64,000 nt of DNA, taken from NCBI RefSeq assembly GCF_003286085.1, contig NW_020825596.1, positions 1 to 64,000 of the forward strand, written 5' to 3'. How positions within the stretch are numbered: position 1 is the first letter of the stretch; each line of letters begins with the position of its first letter. The notes beneath the pieces are model-generated. The model saw only the letters and a list, made by a program, of their open reading frames with translations, was not told where the DNA came from and did no database searches. The stretch is from Drosophila persimilis (lineage: Eukaryota > Arthropoda > Insecta > Diptera > Drosophilidae). The position numbers were made by a program, and so were the translations under genes. Positions 52,727-63,079 of this stretch are shown one piece after another.

Positions 52727-54978
52727 TGTAGCATACAACGTACAGGGTCGAGGAGCTGATGATAAGTAAACGGGAGTAGGAAGTACGCGCTGGCTTCGGC
52801 TTTTGTCTCTGGTCGGCGGGGTGTGGGCATGGAGGAAATTTTACTACCCATTTATAGCTCTGGCAAATGGTCGAGATAAGAATTTATAAAAAAAAATCGC
52901 GTACGAGTAGGGAAAGGATACTAGGACACGGGATACAGGGGGGTCAAAGGGACAGATCAGCATGTACACGCGAACGAAGAAGATCACCGGTCAGATCTTT
53001 GTCGGCTGCGGTATCGCCCATTGGCGAGAACGCCCACCCTACCATGATCCTTCAGGGCCACCTATTAATCGTCAGGATCCCTCCAACAAAGACTGCGGTG
53101 GGTCACATCTCCGTTTTTCGAGGTTGCATGGTTCCGATATAATCTATTTAGCCACGGTTCATTTCCAAAACTACTTTATTTAAACAATCCATAATTCTTC
53201 ATTTAAACTCCTATCAAACCTAACGCTAATAGGATCTAGTCCCTAATATAAGCCTGCTATTCGGTATCGTCTTACATTTATAGGGTATTACTAGTATTAA
53301 GAGTATCATAGGGGCGAGGTAGCGTATAAGGTTCTTAAATCTATAAAAATGATTAGTAGTAGGTATAGATAAAGGCAAGAAATAGGTACGTGTTCATCAT
53401 ATGAACAAGGAAACGTCATATGTCATTACGGTACTTGGGCAGTGCCAAAACCAGACAAAAATCGGGTATATGGAAAGTCGTTTAAAGGCATGAGTACTAC
53501 GTGTGTAAAACCGTGATCATGGTTGAAGACCAACGAATAGTTACCGCACATTCATTCTTTTCAGATGGCTTACTTGTTTTTTTTTTTTTTTTATAATCAC
53601 TTACGACACGATTAATAACTTTGACTCCCACGCAGAAAGATCTTTCGTTGTGTGTTGGATGAGGTGATTTGATGGGTGGATGAGTATGATGATGTGTGTG
53701 ATTGTGATGAGTATCTGCATAGATGATGAGATGAATGCGTGGCAACCAAAATCAAAAACTGTAAAAATAATTGGTATTAATACACTACTCATTTGTTCAA
53801 GTTCGACTTAGCCCATGGACAGGAATTCCCTTTTGGTTTATACCGTATTTACTTGGCTTTTGCACATTTTTGCCGTATCAAAAGAACATTGTTAGACAGA
53901 AAGCGGATAAAAAAAAACAGGGTTTCGCATATCGGGTCTAATTTCGAAAGAAAGATAGAGAATATAACTAAATCCGATGCGGGTTCGATGCTTCCCGGCT
54001 GGAGACCGAGTTCCTACTCGAGGTCTGAAGGTGGCACACGATTGTACCGGGCGCAGGTAACATCAGCTGCTTCCGATGCCAGGGGTCAATGACCGCGGTC
54101 CATCTGCGGCGTGAGGTTAGGTACCCTCGCACACTGGATTGCTCGTGGGGGGGACTGGGTTATTTGAAGAGTCACTCAGCTCATCCCCATGGGTCGAACG
54201 TGTCCAGGCGAAGATTGCAGAGCACACCGATCGGGTTTACTTGAGGAGCAAGTCCATGCCCTCGGCTACCGAACGGTGGTACGGGCACGTGGCCAAGAGG
54301 TCTCCGGGAATAACCAATCCGTATCTTCTAGACCAGCGTTTCAATACGTAGATACTAGTGGTGCTAATCCTACACGGAAAGAACAGAACATTTTTCAACG
54401 GGTCGCTGCAGCTGGGTGGATAATTACCTCAACAGAATTGCACCACTGTTTCGAAAAATGTTGATACACTGGGGGCGCTCGTTTCCAAATGGTCGAACGG
54501 CTGCCCCAGTATTGGCGATATATAACTGGCGCGTCCACTCAAATTCAATGATCACTTTGAGCCGCACTTGGCACTTGCACTAGGCTTTGACTTTGGGCTT
54601 GACCTTGTTTAGAGAACTGGGTCAGCTCAAGCAGACTTCTTTTTTCACTGCCGGTCACTCTGACGGCCACGAGGTAAAAAAGACAGAGGCTGGGACTACT
54701 AGGTACAGCAACCCACGTTTTTTCCACACCTTCTATGGTCTTTTTCTGTTATACAGAATCCAGCCACAGCAATATTTAATGAAATATAGTGCAAAGCAGA
54801 AAAATTGCATATCTTAGTGTTGCCACTTGGTCGCAAAACAGCTGATACTCTATGTATGGTTAAAGCTCACAAGCTCTGCAACTCGAATTTTTTTTTTTCT
54901 GCCTAGTTTTAGGCTGTAATTTTGGGAGTTAGCCGTTCATAATTCAAATAAACGGCACGACAAGCGTCGAATATTACA
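52727..54978 (-). repeat. 3' LTR of the Ulysses-like element
   Basis: 2,252 bp. On the minus strand it begins TGTAATATT and ends GCTACA (TG...CA ends). It is almost identical to 60827-63079. A G-rich purine tract (AGCGGGGGGG on the minus strand) lies directly upstream at about 54979-54988. No coding content was seen inside. Confidence 0.92.
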
Positions 54979-55051
54979 CCCCCCCGCTGAAATCACACTT
55001 TGGGGTCTTGCTAACCAAAGCGTGATCCACACTTGGAGTGCTTGATACGAT

Positions 55052-56416
55052 TTATTGTTTAATATCTTTTGCGTGATATTTACCTATAAAGCGACCCTGG
55101 AAGTCTTCCAGCTCATAGTAGCTGTTCCCGAGTCTTTTCTTAATGCGGGCTTTCCGAAACGTAGGTGCCAGTTTCGCATTAAAGCCTTTCACAAAACTAC
55201 TCTGATCAAAATTTCGTCTATAAACTTCTTGACCCACTTGAAAGTTTACTTCTCGGCTTCGAAGATTATAGATATTTTCGTTTCGAACATGCTGCTGTTT
55301 CATTGCTTCTGCAGCGGTCTTGCGAATTAGCTCGAAGGAATCGTCGCGATCAAATACCACAGTTCGGTCCTCCAACATACTGAGGTTTCGTAGGAGTTGA
55401 TAAGTGGAACCGCCAGTAATCATGTTTTGGCCAAAAGCAACACGATATGGGCTACTTTTGACGGCTGCATGCACACTGGACCGTAACGCACAAGTAATGA
55501 AGCTAATCTGCTCATCCCAATTGGATTGATCGGGCTTAATGTACGCTTTGATAGCAGCGAGTACTGAGCGATTTACCCGCTCTGAGGCATTGGTTTGGGG
55601 AGCGTAGGCGGCGGTGTACGAATGTCGAATTTGGTATTTCGCTAACAGATCATTAAACTTGTGTGACTTGAATTGAACACCGTTATCTGACACTATCACT
55701 TCCGGGACTCCAAAGCAATGAAACAGGTCTTCCTCCATGAACCGAATTACGGCATCCGCCGTAAATTTCTTTACCACTTTTAGGAAAGGAAATTTAGAAA
55801 AATGATCGAGTACTACAAAAATGCCTATATTTCCAGATCGACTTCGGGGGTACGGACCTAGAAAATCGACGTAAAGTTTCTGAAATAGCCGAAAGGTCTC
55901 TCCTGCTTTGCCCATTGGAGGACGTAGAGGACGATTGGGGTGCTTACAACATTTGCACACTTCGCAATTGTTGATAAAAGCTTTTACATCGCCCACTAAA
56001 TTTGGCCAATAATAGAAGCGTCGAACTCGTTCTAGCGTCTTATTGATCCCACTGTGAGAAGCTAAGGGATGTTCGTGGCCTTGTTTAAGCACTTCTGTCA
56101 CCAGAGCTCTGGGAACCCACAGTTTCCAGCACATGTCGTCACTAATTTGCTCACCAGTGGCGTGTTCAGCTCGACGATACAGAAGGTTATCCATTACTTT
56201 TACATCAGGTAAACGATCTGGATTAGCTTGAATTTTCGCAATGAGTTCCTGATAGTCAGTGGATTTAAACGCTTCCGATTGAAGGTCCACTAGGCTATCA
56301 ATGCCAATATACGATAAGTCTTCGGTATGCACTCGTGATAAGGCATCCGGAACGATGTTCTGACTACCCTTTCTATGAAAAATCTTAAAGGTGAAGCCTT
56401 GCAGTTTCAGGCCCAT
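55052..56416 (-). CDS. Integrase region of the Ulysses-like element
   Basis: 454 codons. It has an HHCC-type zinc-binding region (H...HSGINKTLERVRRFYYWPN...CEVCKCC), the catalytic core with YVDFLGPYPRS and VIVSDNGVQFKS, and a basic C-terminal region. The integrase would insert the element DNA and create the 4-bp target duplication. About 70 bp separate its end from the 3' LTR. Confidence 0.87.
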   Translation of the reverse strand: MGLKLQGFTFKIFHRKGSQNIVPDALSRVHTEDLSYIGIDSLVDLQSEAFKSTDYQELIAKIQANPDRLPDVKVMDNLLYRRAEHATGEQISDDMCWKLWVPRALVTEVLKQGHEHPLASHSGINKTLERVRRFYYWPNLVGDVKAFINNCEVCKCCKHPNRPLRPPMGKAGETFRLFQKLYVDFLGPYPRSRSGNIGIFVVLDHFSKFPFLKVVKKFTADAVIRFMEEDLFHCFGVPEVIVSDNGVQFKSHKFNDLLAKYQIRHSYTAAYAPQTNASERVNRSVLAAIKAYIKPDQSNWDEQISFITCALRSSVHAAVKSSPYRVAFGQNMITGGSTYQLLRNLSMLEDRTVVFDRDDSFELIRKTAAEAMKQQHVRNENIYNLRSREVNFQVGQEVYRRNFDQSSFVKGFNAKLAPTFRKARIKKRLGNSYYELEDFQGRFIGKYHAKDIKQ

Positions 56417-58362
56417 CGAGCTAGTCTCGAGTTTAGGTCAGCCTGTGACATCAGCCATTTTAATGAGGCATGATCGGTAATAATGGAAAACTGATGCCCT
56501 TCTACATACGCTCTAAATTTCTTGACGCACATGACCGCTGCCAAACACTCTTTTTCGGTTACGGAATAATTACGTTGACATTGGTTCAATTTGCGTGACA
56601 TAAAAGCGATGGGTACCTCGTTGCCATCTTCATCTGATTGCATCAGGACACCACCCACTCCTGTGTGACTCGCATCACAATGGATTGAAAAAGGAATGGT
56701 AAAATCGGGACTGTGCAACACAGGAGCGTTACACATCTGTGATTTTAAGGAATCGAACGCGTTCTGTGCTTCATCGGTCCATTCAAATTTTCGCTTGCTC
56801 TTAAGTGTATCTGAGATTGGCGCTGCGATACCCGCATAATTTTTTATGAATTTGTGGTACCAACCAGTGAGACCTAAGAACCTACGGACTTGTTTCACGG
56901 ATCGGGGGACCGGAAACTCTTGAATCGCTTGGACCTTCTCAACATCTGTCTGGATCGTTCCGTTGCCTATAATATGTCCTAGGTATTTGATCTCCTTTAG
57001 GCAAAATTTGGACTTCTCCACGTTTATGGTCAGACCAGCTTCGCGTAATCGGGCAGACAGGACATTGAGGACTTGAATATGCTGCTCAAAGGATTCAGAG
57101 ATCACCAACAAATCGTCTAGATAAATAAATATCTCATTTCGTAGAGATGGCGGTATCACTTTATCCATCAACTTGGACATCGTTTGGGGTGCATTACACA
57201 ACCCAAAGGGCATGACCGTGTACTGATACAACGGGCGCCCTGGGATGGTAAACGCCGTTTTTTCACGAGCGCTTACTTCCAGCGGAATTTGCCAATAGGC
57301 ATCCTTCAAATCGATGCTTGAAATGAACTCAGCTCGAGGAAGCCGACTGAGAATGCCATCGATCAATGGCATGGGATAAGCGTTCTTAACAGTGACTTCG
57401 TTCAGTTTCCGACTGTCGATGCATAATCGCACCTTTCCCGGTTTACGAACGAGGACCACGGGTGACGACCATGCGCTATCGGATTCTTCGATTACTCCAA
57501 GAGCTAACATTCGGTCTACCTCTACGTACATTAGCTTTTCAACGGCTGGAGACACAGCATAATGTCGTTGCTTTATTGCCTTTGCGCTGCCCACTTCAAT
57601 ATCGTGCGACAACCAGCCGGTTTTTCCCAGACCTTGCTTCGCAAAGGAGGGAAACAAGTTGACCGTCTCTGCTAACTGAGCTTGCTGATGCTTCGACAAA
57701 CACACATGTAACGTACTATCAAATGCTAAGCTTGACACCTCTGGACTGGATGATTTATTGGCTAGAAAAGCAGGTAACAAATTAAAACGAGACCAGAAGT
57801 CTATGCCTAGATATAGGTCTTGCGCCAAGGATGGGACTACAAACAATTTCAAGACTTTCTTCTGGCCTTGAAAACCCACTTCGGTGGTGACCTTGCCAAT
57901 TATTGGCTGGCTCTGCCCATCCGCCGTACGTACTGCTGCTCTCACAGGCTTGATCTGGTTCGGATTCTGAACCAGGTCGGCCGAAAACTTCCCACCTATG
58001 CAACTTATGGATGCACCGGTGTCCATCAGTCCACTGAGCGTCCTTCCCAGTACGGTGACTTCCGCATAGGGTCGCCAGTCCTTAGACGTATTAACGACTG
58101 ACGCCAATACGTTAGAGCGCTCGGTTTTGACAGTTTGCCGATATTGGAGCAATCGCTTTCGAGATCGAGTCGGTAATGGAATTCGGTCCTCACTTGGGGG
58201 TAAAATACAAGTGGGTGAAGGAATGTCTGGGAGTTTTTTTAAGTCAGGGAGTAATGGAACTGTCGAAACGTCTATTAAATGGTGTTCGTTGCTTTCGAAC
58301 TGTTTGGTTTGCGTGCACCTGTCGATTGTGCACGGCTTGACGAGTTTTTTGGATCGTTGCAC
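56407..58362 (-). CDS. Protease, reverse transcriptase and RNase H region of the Ulysses-like element
   Basis: 651 codons. The protease motif is LMDTGASISCIGG. Reverse transcriptase motifs include SIDLKDAYWQIPL, MPFGLCNAPQTM and FIYLDDLLVI. The RNase H region begins SIHCDASHTGVGGVLMQ. The order is that of Ty3/gypsy Pol. It lies between the Gag and integrase parts. Confidence 0.88.
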   Translation of the reverse strand: MQRSKKLVKPCTIDRCTQTKQFESNEHHLIDVSTVPLLPDLKKLPDIPSPTCILPPSEDRIPLPTRSRKRLLQYRQTVKTERSNVLASVVNTSKDWRPYAEVTVLGRTLSGLMDTGASISCIGGKFSADLVQNPNQIKPVRAAVRTADGQSQPIIGKVTTEVGFQGQKKVLKLFVVPSLAQDLYLGIDFWSRFNLLPAFLANKSSSPEVSSLAFDSTLHVCLSKHQQAQLAETVNLFPSFAKQGLGKTGWLSHDIEVGSAKAIKQRHYAVSPAVEKLMYVEVDRMLALGVIEESDSAWSSPVVLVRKPGKVRLCIDSRKLNEVTVKNAYPMPLIDGILSRLPRAEFISSIDLKDAYWQIPLEVSAREKTAFTIPGRPLYQYTVMPFGLCNAPQTMSKLMDKVIPPSLRNEIFIYLDDLLVISESFEQHIQVLNVLSARLREAGLTINVEKSKFCLKEIKYLGHIIGNGTIQTDVEKVQAIQEFPVPRSVKQVRRFLGLTGWYHKFIKNYAGIAAPISDTLKSKRKFEWTDEAQNAFDSLKSQMCNAPVLHSPDFTIPFSIHCDASHTGVGGVLMQSDEDGNEVPIAFMSRKLNQCQRNYSVTEKECLAAVMCVKKFRAYVEGHQFSIITDHASLKWLMSQADLNSRLARWA

Positions 58363-59834
58363 CTAGAGCACGACGGTTTATACGTATCCCGTTTGCCACA
58401 GCCGTAACAAAAGACGGTGCGATCACCTACGCAGTCTTGATACCGATGCCCCTGACAACCACAGTTCCAACAGGAAAGGGTTACTGCAGCGATATCTAGC
58501 TGTTCTGTTTCATCGACCTCATCGCCTTCCTTGTCTGTCTGTACCACAATTTCATGCACCTGTCGTCGTATAGGATTACGCTTCGGCTCAGCGCTGCCCA
58601 TAGGCTTAGCCACTGATTGCAAAAACCGTTCGCGAGTACGCACTATGTTGCGCAATTGTGCTACTGACAGAATGGGAATGTATAAAATTTCATGTTGGAT
58701 ATCGGCCAAGAGATTCGACTTTAGCACTTCCAACAGCGACATTTCGGACATGGGGTTGACTAGTTTGTCGGACAAGGTTACAATGGCTTCGTAAAATGTA
58801 TCAAATAGTTCGTGCGGCTTCTGCTTTCGTTGCACTATTGCCGTACGAATTTCCAGATCGGTACGCCCATCTCTAAATCGAGTTTTTAAGGCTGTACTTA
58901 GCTGCGGCCAGGTCACGGATGGTACGCTTTTATGGTAACGCCAAAACCACTCGCTCGCACTGGCTTCAAATAAATAAATGGCGTTTCTGGCCACTAGATC
59001 GAGATTACCCTCTAAGGTCTGCTTGGTTAGCGCTTCTATCCGATATATGAAATCTTCCACCGACATGGACGAATTTCCGGAAAACCGCACCTTCCATCCT
59101 GCGATTATTTGTCCAATCCTATCTGGTCGTAGTCCCGCTATCTGTTGGGATCCCCATGGGGTTACCGAGACATTAGACTCATTAGCCTGATTTATCGGGG
59201 CACCTACGGACTCTCGAGTTGGTATTTGGAACAACTGTTCGAAGGTTTGATTTTCTCCACTAGGCTGTGAAGATCCAGCAGCTTGGTCATTCGGCGGCTG
59301 TACCGTTGGACTTGCCAAACGTTGGAATCCTATTTCCATAGTCTGAGTCATTTGAGTCATGGCTTGAGACAACAACCCGATTTGACCCATAGCGTCCGTC
59401 AACGCCTGTGCCATTTGAGCCAAGCCTGGGCTTGCTTCATTCGCTGGCTCGCTACTCTGAACTGGCATGATTGGTACACCGACTTCAGTTGGACCAACGG
59501 AAGGTAAATTTTCAGTATTCGCAGCTGGACCTGCTGTCACACGCTGTGATCTGGTTCTCATTCGAAGCTGAGAAGACTCTACGTTCGAGGCGGACGCCTG
59601 CGCTACGGCTAATTCCTCAGCTAAGCTAGGAGCAGATGATTGTAGGGGCTTGTTGCACGCCGGGCACACGGTCTTTTCACCTTTTCTCGTATTAAAACAC
59701 ACTAAATGAAATACGTGGTTACAACTTGTTCTTAAAAGCTGTGTCCGATATTCTACCTGTCTTACGCAAATACAACAGATAATATCGGAATGGTCGTTTT
59801 GATCAATCTCGTCAAAACTCCAATCCAATGACAT
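58275..59834 (-). CDS. Gag-like protein of the Ulysses-like element, with N-terminal RING-H2
   Basis: 519 codons. Residues about 20-60 form a RING-H2 pattern: C20-x2-C23, C38-x-H40, H43-x2-C46 and C57-x2-C60. A Ser/Gln-rich linker and a Ty3/gypsy-type capsid-like region follow (WFWRYHKSVPSVTWPQLSTAL). Near the C terminus is a zinc knuckle CWNCGCQGHRYQDC followed by CYGCGKR. The expected role is packaging of element RNA. The RING module is unusual for Gag and its function is unknown to me. Confidence 0.8.
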   Translation of the reverse strand: MSLDWSFDEIDQNDHSDIICCICVRQVEYRTQLLRTSCNHVFHLVCFNTRKGEKTVCPACNKPLQSSAPSLAEELAVAQASASNVESSQLRMRTRSQRVTAGPAANTENLPSVGPTEVGVPIMPVQSSEPANEASPGLAQMAQALTDAMGQIGLLSQAMTQMTQTMEIGFQRLASPTVQPPNDQAAGSSQPSGENQTFEQLFQIPTRESVGAPINQANESNVSVTPWGSQQIAGLRPDRIGQIIAGWKVRFSGNSSMSVEDFIYRIEALTKQTLEGNLDLVARNAIYLFEASASEWFWRYHKSVPSVTWPQLSTALKTRFRDGRTDLEIRTAIVQRKQKPHELFDTFYEAIVTLSDKLVNPMSEMSLLEVLKSNLLADIQHEILYIPILSVAQLRNIVRTRERFLQSVAKPMGSAEPKRNPIRRQVHEIVVQTDKEGDEVDETEQLDIAAVTLSCWNCGCQGHRYQDCVGDRTVFCYGCGKRDTYKPSCSRCNDPKNSSSRAQSTGARKPNSSKATNTI

Positions 59835-60826
59835 CCTATCCTAATTTTACTAATATATGATTTTCTTTTCTACTCTCGATTATTAACTTTTAACGATCGA
59901 TATATCTACTCTGTATCCACAAAATTCGGAAACCATGCAACATTCGTCTAATAGGAGTGTGTCCCCCACTGACTCTGGTGATATTATTAACAATCAACAA
60001 TCAGTACAATGAGTCATCGGATGAACTGGGACCGTTCGGTAGTTCTACACCACTGACGGATATCCGAGCAATCCGAAACCCTGACAAACCGATGGCCCTC
60101 TACTTATACTGTAGGTCGCAAAAACTGTAGGTCGTCCAGAACCACAATACAGTAGAGCCATTCCACCTACGTCTGTCAAACAAAAAAAACGGAACAACAA
60201 TAGAAAAACTGAAGAAGAAGACAAGGTTATGCTGACCCAGGAAATATACCATCTCCGATTCTATTGCCTTCGTTCGCGGGCAGGCCGTAGCTCTAAACCA
60301 CTGACTAACCTGATCCAGGCCAAAACGGCAGACAATGATCAGCAACGGTATGGACAAGTTCATCCCCCAAACAACACGCTCCCATCTTGGTGGGTAGGCA
60401 GTAGAGCTAATCCACTTTGAAACCTAAATCCGACCGAAACATTAGAACGCGCTATTTAGCGGAGTGGCCTATCCGGCCAGATACTACAGGTTCGTTACTA
60501 TGCCTAGTAATTTGATTAACCTCGAGCGCGGGGCTTTAAAGTCTTTTAGAAACTGCTACGCAATCCAGCTACTCGAAGTCAATCACCCAGACAATGCACG
60601 ACCATGTATATCTGTTGGGAATTAATGGATGAAGGAATAAGTCTTGTGCCACTGCATTGAGATGCAGCTCGCATTGGTGTTGATGACTTTATAAAACTTT
60701 CTTGGTCGGGGCAAGCCGAAGAAGGGCCCCACGTTGGGCGCCAAATTTACAAATTCTTTAAGAAACCCTGCCATAAAATCGTGACAGACTTTTCGAACCA
60801 ATTGCCATTTAAAATTTGTCTTTACC
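59835..60826 (-). other. Leader of the Ulysses-like element with a primer-binding site
   Basis: About 990 bp between the 5' LTR and Gag, with no coding content. A candidate primer-binding site TGGCGCCCAACGTGGGGC (minus strand, 60726-60743) matches the 3' end of a lysine tRNA as used by many retroelements. It lies about 83 bp inside the LTR edge rather than next to it. Confidence 0.6.
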
Positions 60827-63079
60827 TGTAGCATACAACGTACAGGGTCGAGGAGCTGATGATAAGTAAACGGGAGTAGGAAGTACGCGCTGGCTTCGGC
60901 TTTTGTCTCTGGTCGGCGGGGTGTGGGCATGGAGGAAATTTTACTACCCATTTATAGCTCTGGCAAATGGTCGAGATAAGAATTTATAAAAAAAAATCGC
61001 GTACGAGTAGGGAAAGGATACTAGGACACGGGATACAGGGGGGTCAAAGGGACAGATCAGCATGTACACGCGAACGAAGAAGATCACCGGTCAGATCTTT
61101 GTCGGCTGCGGTATCGCCCATTGGCGAGAACGCCCACCCTACCATGATCCTTCAGGGCCACCTATTAATCGTCAGGATCCCTCCAACAAAGACTGCGGTG
61201 GGTCACATCTCCGTTTTTCGAGGTTGCATGGTTCCGATATAATCTATTTAGCCACGGTTCATTTCCAAAACTACTTTATTTAAACAATCCATAATTCTTC
61301 ATTTAAACTCCTATCAAACCTAACGCTAATAGGATCTAGTCCCTAATATAAGCCTGCTATTCGGTATCGTCTTACATTTATAGGGTATTACTAGTATTAA
61401 GAGTATCATAGGGGCGAGGTAGCGTATAAGGTTCTTAAATCTATAAAAATGATTAGTAGTAGGTATAGATAAAGGCAAGAAATAGGTACGTGTTCATCAT
61501 ATGAACAAGGAAACGTCATATGTCATTACGGTACTTGGGCAGTGCCAAAACCAGACAAAAATCGGGTATATGGAAAGTCGTTTAAAGGCATGAGTACTAC
61601 GTGTGTAAAACCGTGATCATGGTTGAAGACCAACGAATAGTTACCGCACATTCATTCTTTTCAGATGGCTTACTTGTTTTTTTTTTTTTTTTATAATCAC
61701 TTACGACAGGATTAATAACTTTGACTCCCACGCAGAAAGATCTTTCGTTGTGTGTTGGATGAGGTGATTTGATGGGTGGATGAGTATGATGATGTGTGTG
61801 ATTGTGATGAGTATCTGCATAGATGATGAGATGAATGCGTGGCAACCAAAATCAAAAACTGTAAAAATAATTGGTATTAATACACTACTCATTTGTTCAA
61901 GTTCGACTTAGCCCATGGACAGGAATTCCCTTTTGGTTTATACCGTATTTACTTGGCTTTTGCACATTTTTGCCGTATCAAAAGAACATTGTTAGACAGA
62001 AAGCGGATAAAAAAAAACAGGGTTTCGCATATCGGGTCTAATTTCGAAAGAAAGATAGAGAATATAACTAAATCCGATGCGGGTTCGATGCTTCCCGGCT
62101 GGAGACCGAGTTCCTACTCGAGGTCTGAAGGTGGCACACGATTGTACCGGGCGCAGGTAACATCAGCTGCTTCCGATGCCAGGGGTCAATGACCGCGGTC
62201 CATCTGCGGCGTGAGGTTAGGTACCCTCGCACACTGGATTGCTCGTGGGGGGGACTGGGTTATTTGAAGAGTCACTCAGCTCATCCCCATGGGTCGAACG
62301 TGTCCAGGCGAAGATTGCAGAGCACACCGATCGGGTTTACTTGAGGAGCAAGTCCATGCCCTCGGCTACCGAACGGTGGTACGGGCACGTGGCCAAGAGG
62401 TCTCCGGGAATAACCAATCCGTATCTTCTAGACCAGCGTTTCAATACGTAGATACTAGTGGTGCTAATCCTACACGGAAAGAACAGAACATTTTTCAACG
62501 GGTCGCTGCAGCTGGGTGGATAATTACCTCAACAGAATTGCACCACTGTTTCGAAAAATGTTGATACACTGGGGGCGCTCGTTTCCAAATGGTCGAACGG
62601 CTGCCCCAGTATTGGCGATATATAACTGGCGCGTCCACTCAAATTCAATGATCACTTTGAGCCGCACTTGGCACTTGCACTAGGCTTTGACTTTGGGCTT
62701 GACCTTGTTTAGAGAACTGGGTCAGCTCAAGCAGACTTCTTTTTTCACTGCCGGTCACTCTGACGGCCACGAGGTAAAAAAGACAGAGGCTGGGACTACT
62801 AGGTACAGCAACCCACGTTTTTTCCACACCTTCTATGGTCTTTTTCTGTTATACAGAATCCAGCCACAGCAATATTTAATGAAATATAGTGCAAAGCAGA
62901 AAAATTGCATATCTTAGTGTTGCCACTTGGTCGCAAAACAGCTGATACTCTATGTATGGTTAAAGCTCACAAGCTCTGCAACTCGAATTTTTTTTTTTTC
63001 TGCCTAGTTTTAGGCTGTAATTTTGGGAGTTAGCCGTTCATAATTCAAATAAACGGCACGACAAGCGTCGAATATTACA
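60827..63079 (-). repeat. 5' LTR of the Ulysses-like element
   Basis: 2,253 bp, almost identical to 52727-54978. It should hold the promoter and polyadenylation signals, but I could not place them with confidence. Confidence 0.92.

Larger units (their letters stand above)
52727..63079 (-). mobile_element. Ty3/gypsy-type LTR retrotransposon, Ulysses-like
   Basis: This 10,353-bp element lies on the minus strand and is inserted in unit I. A 4-bp direct repeat AATG flanks it (52723-52726 and 63080-63083), as expected for this class. The two LTRs are 2,252 and 2,253 bp and differ at about two positions that I could see, so the insertion is very recent. Parts in order on the minus strand are: 5' LTR, leader with primer-binding site, Gag, protease-reverse transcriptase-RNase H, integrase, purine tract, 3' LTR. 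No envelope was seen. The long LTRs and total size match what I recall of Ulysses of D. virilis. The element looks largely whole, with at most about one break. Confidence 0.88.

Noticed and set aside
53793-54464. Small open frames inside the LTRs
   Set aside because: They are short, occur in both LTRs because the LTRs are identical, and resemble no known protein.
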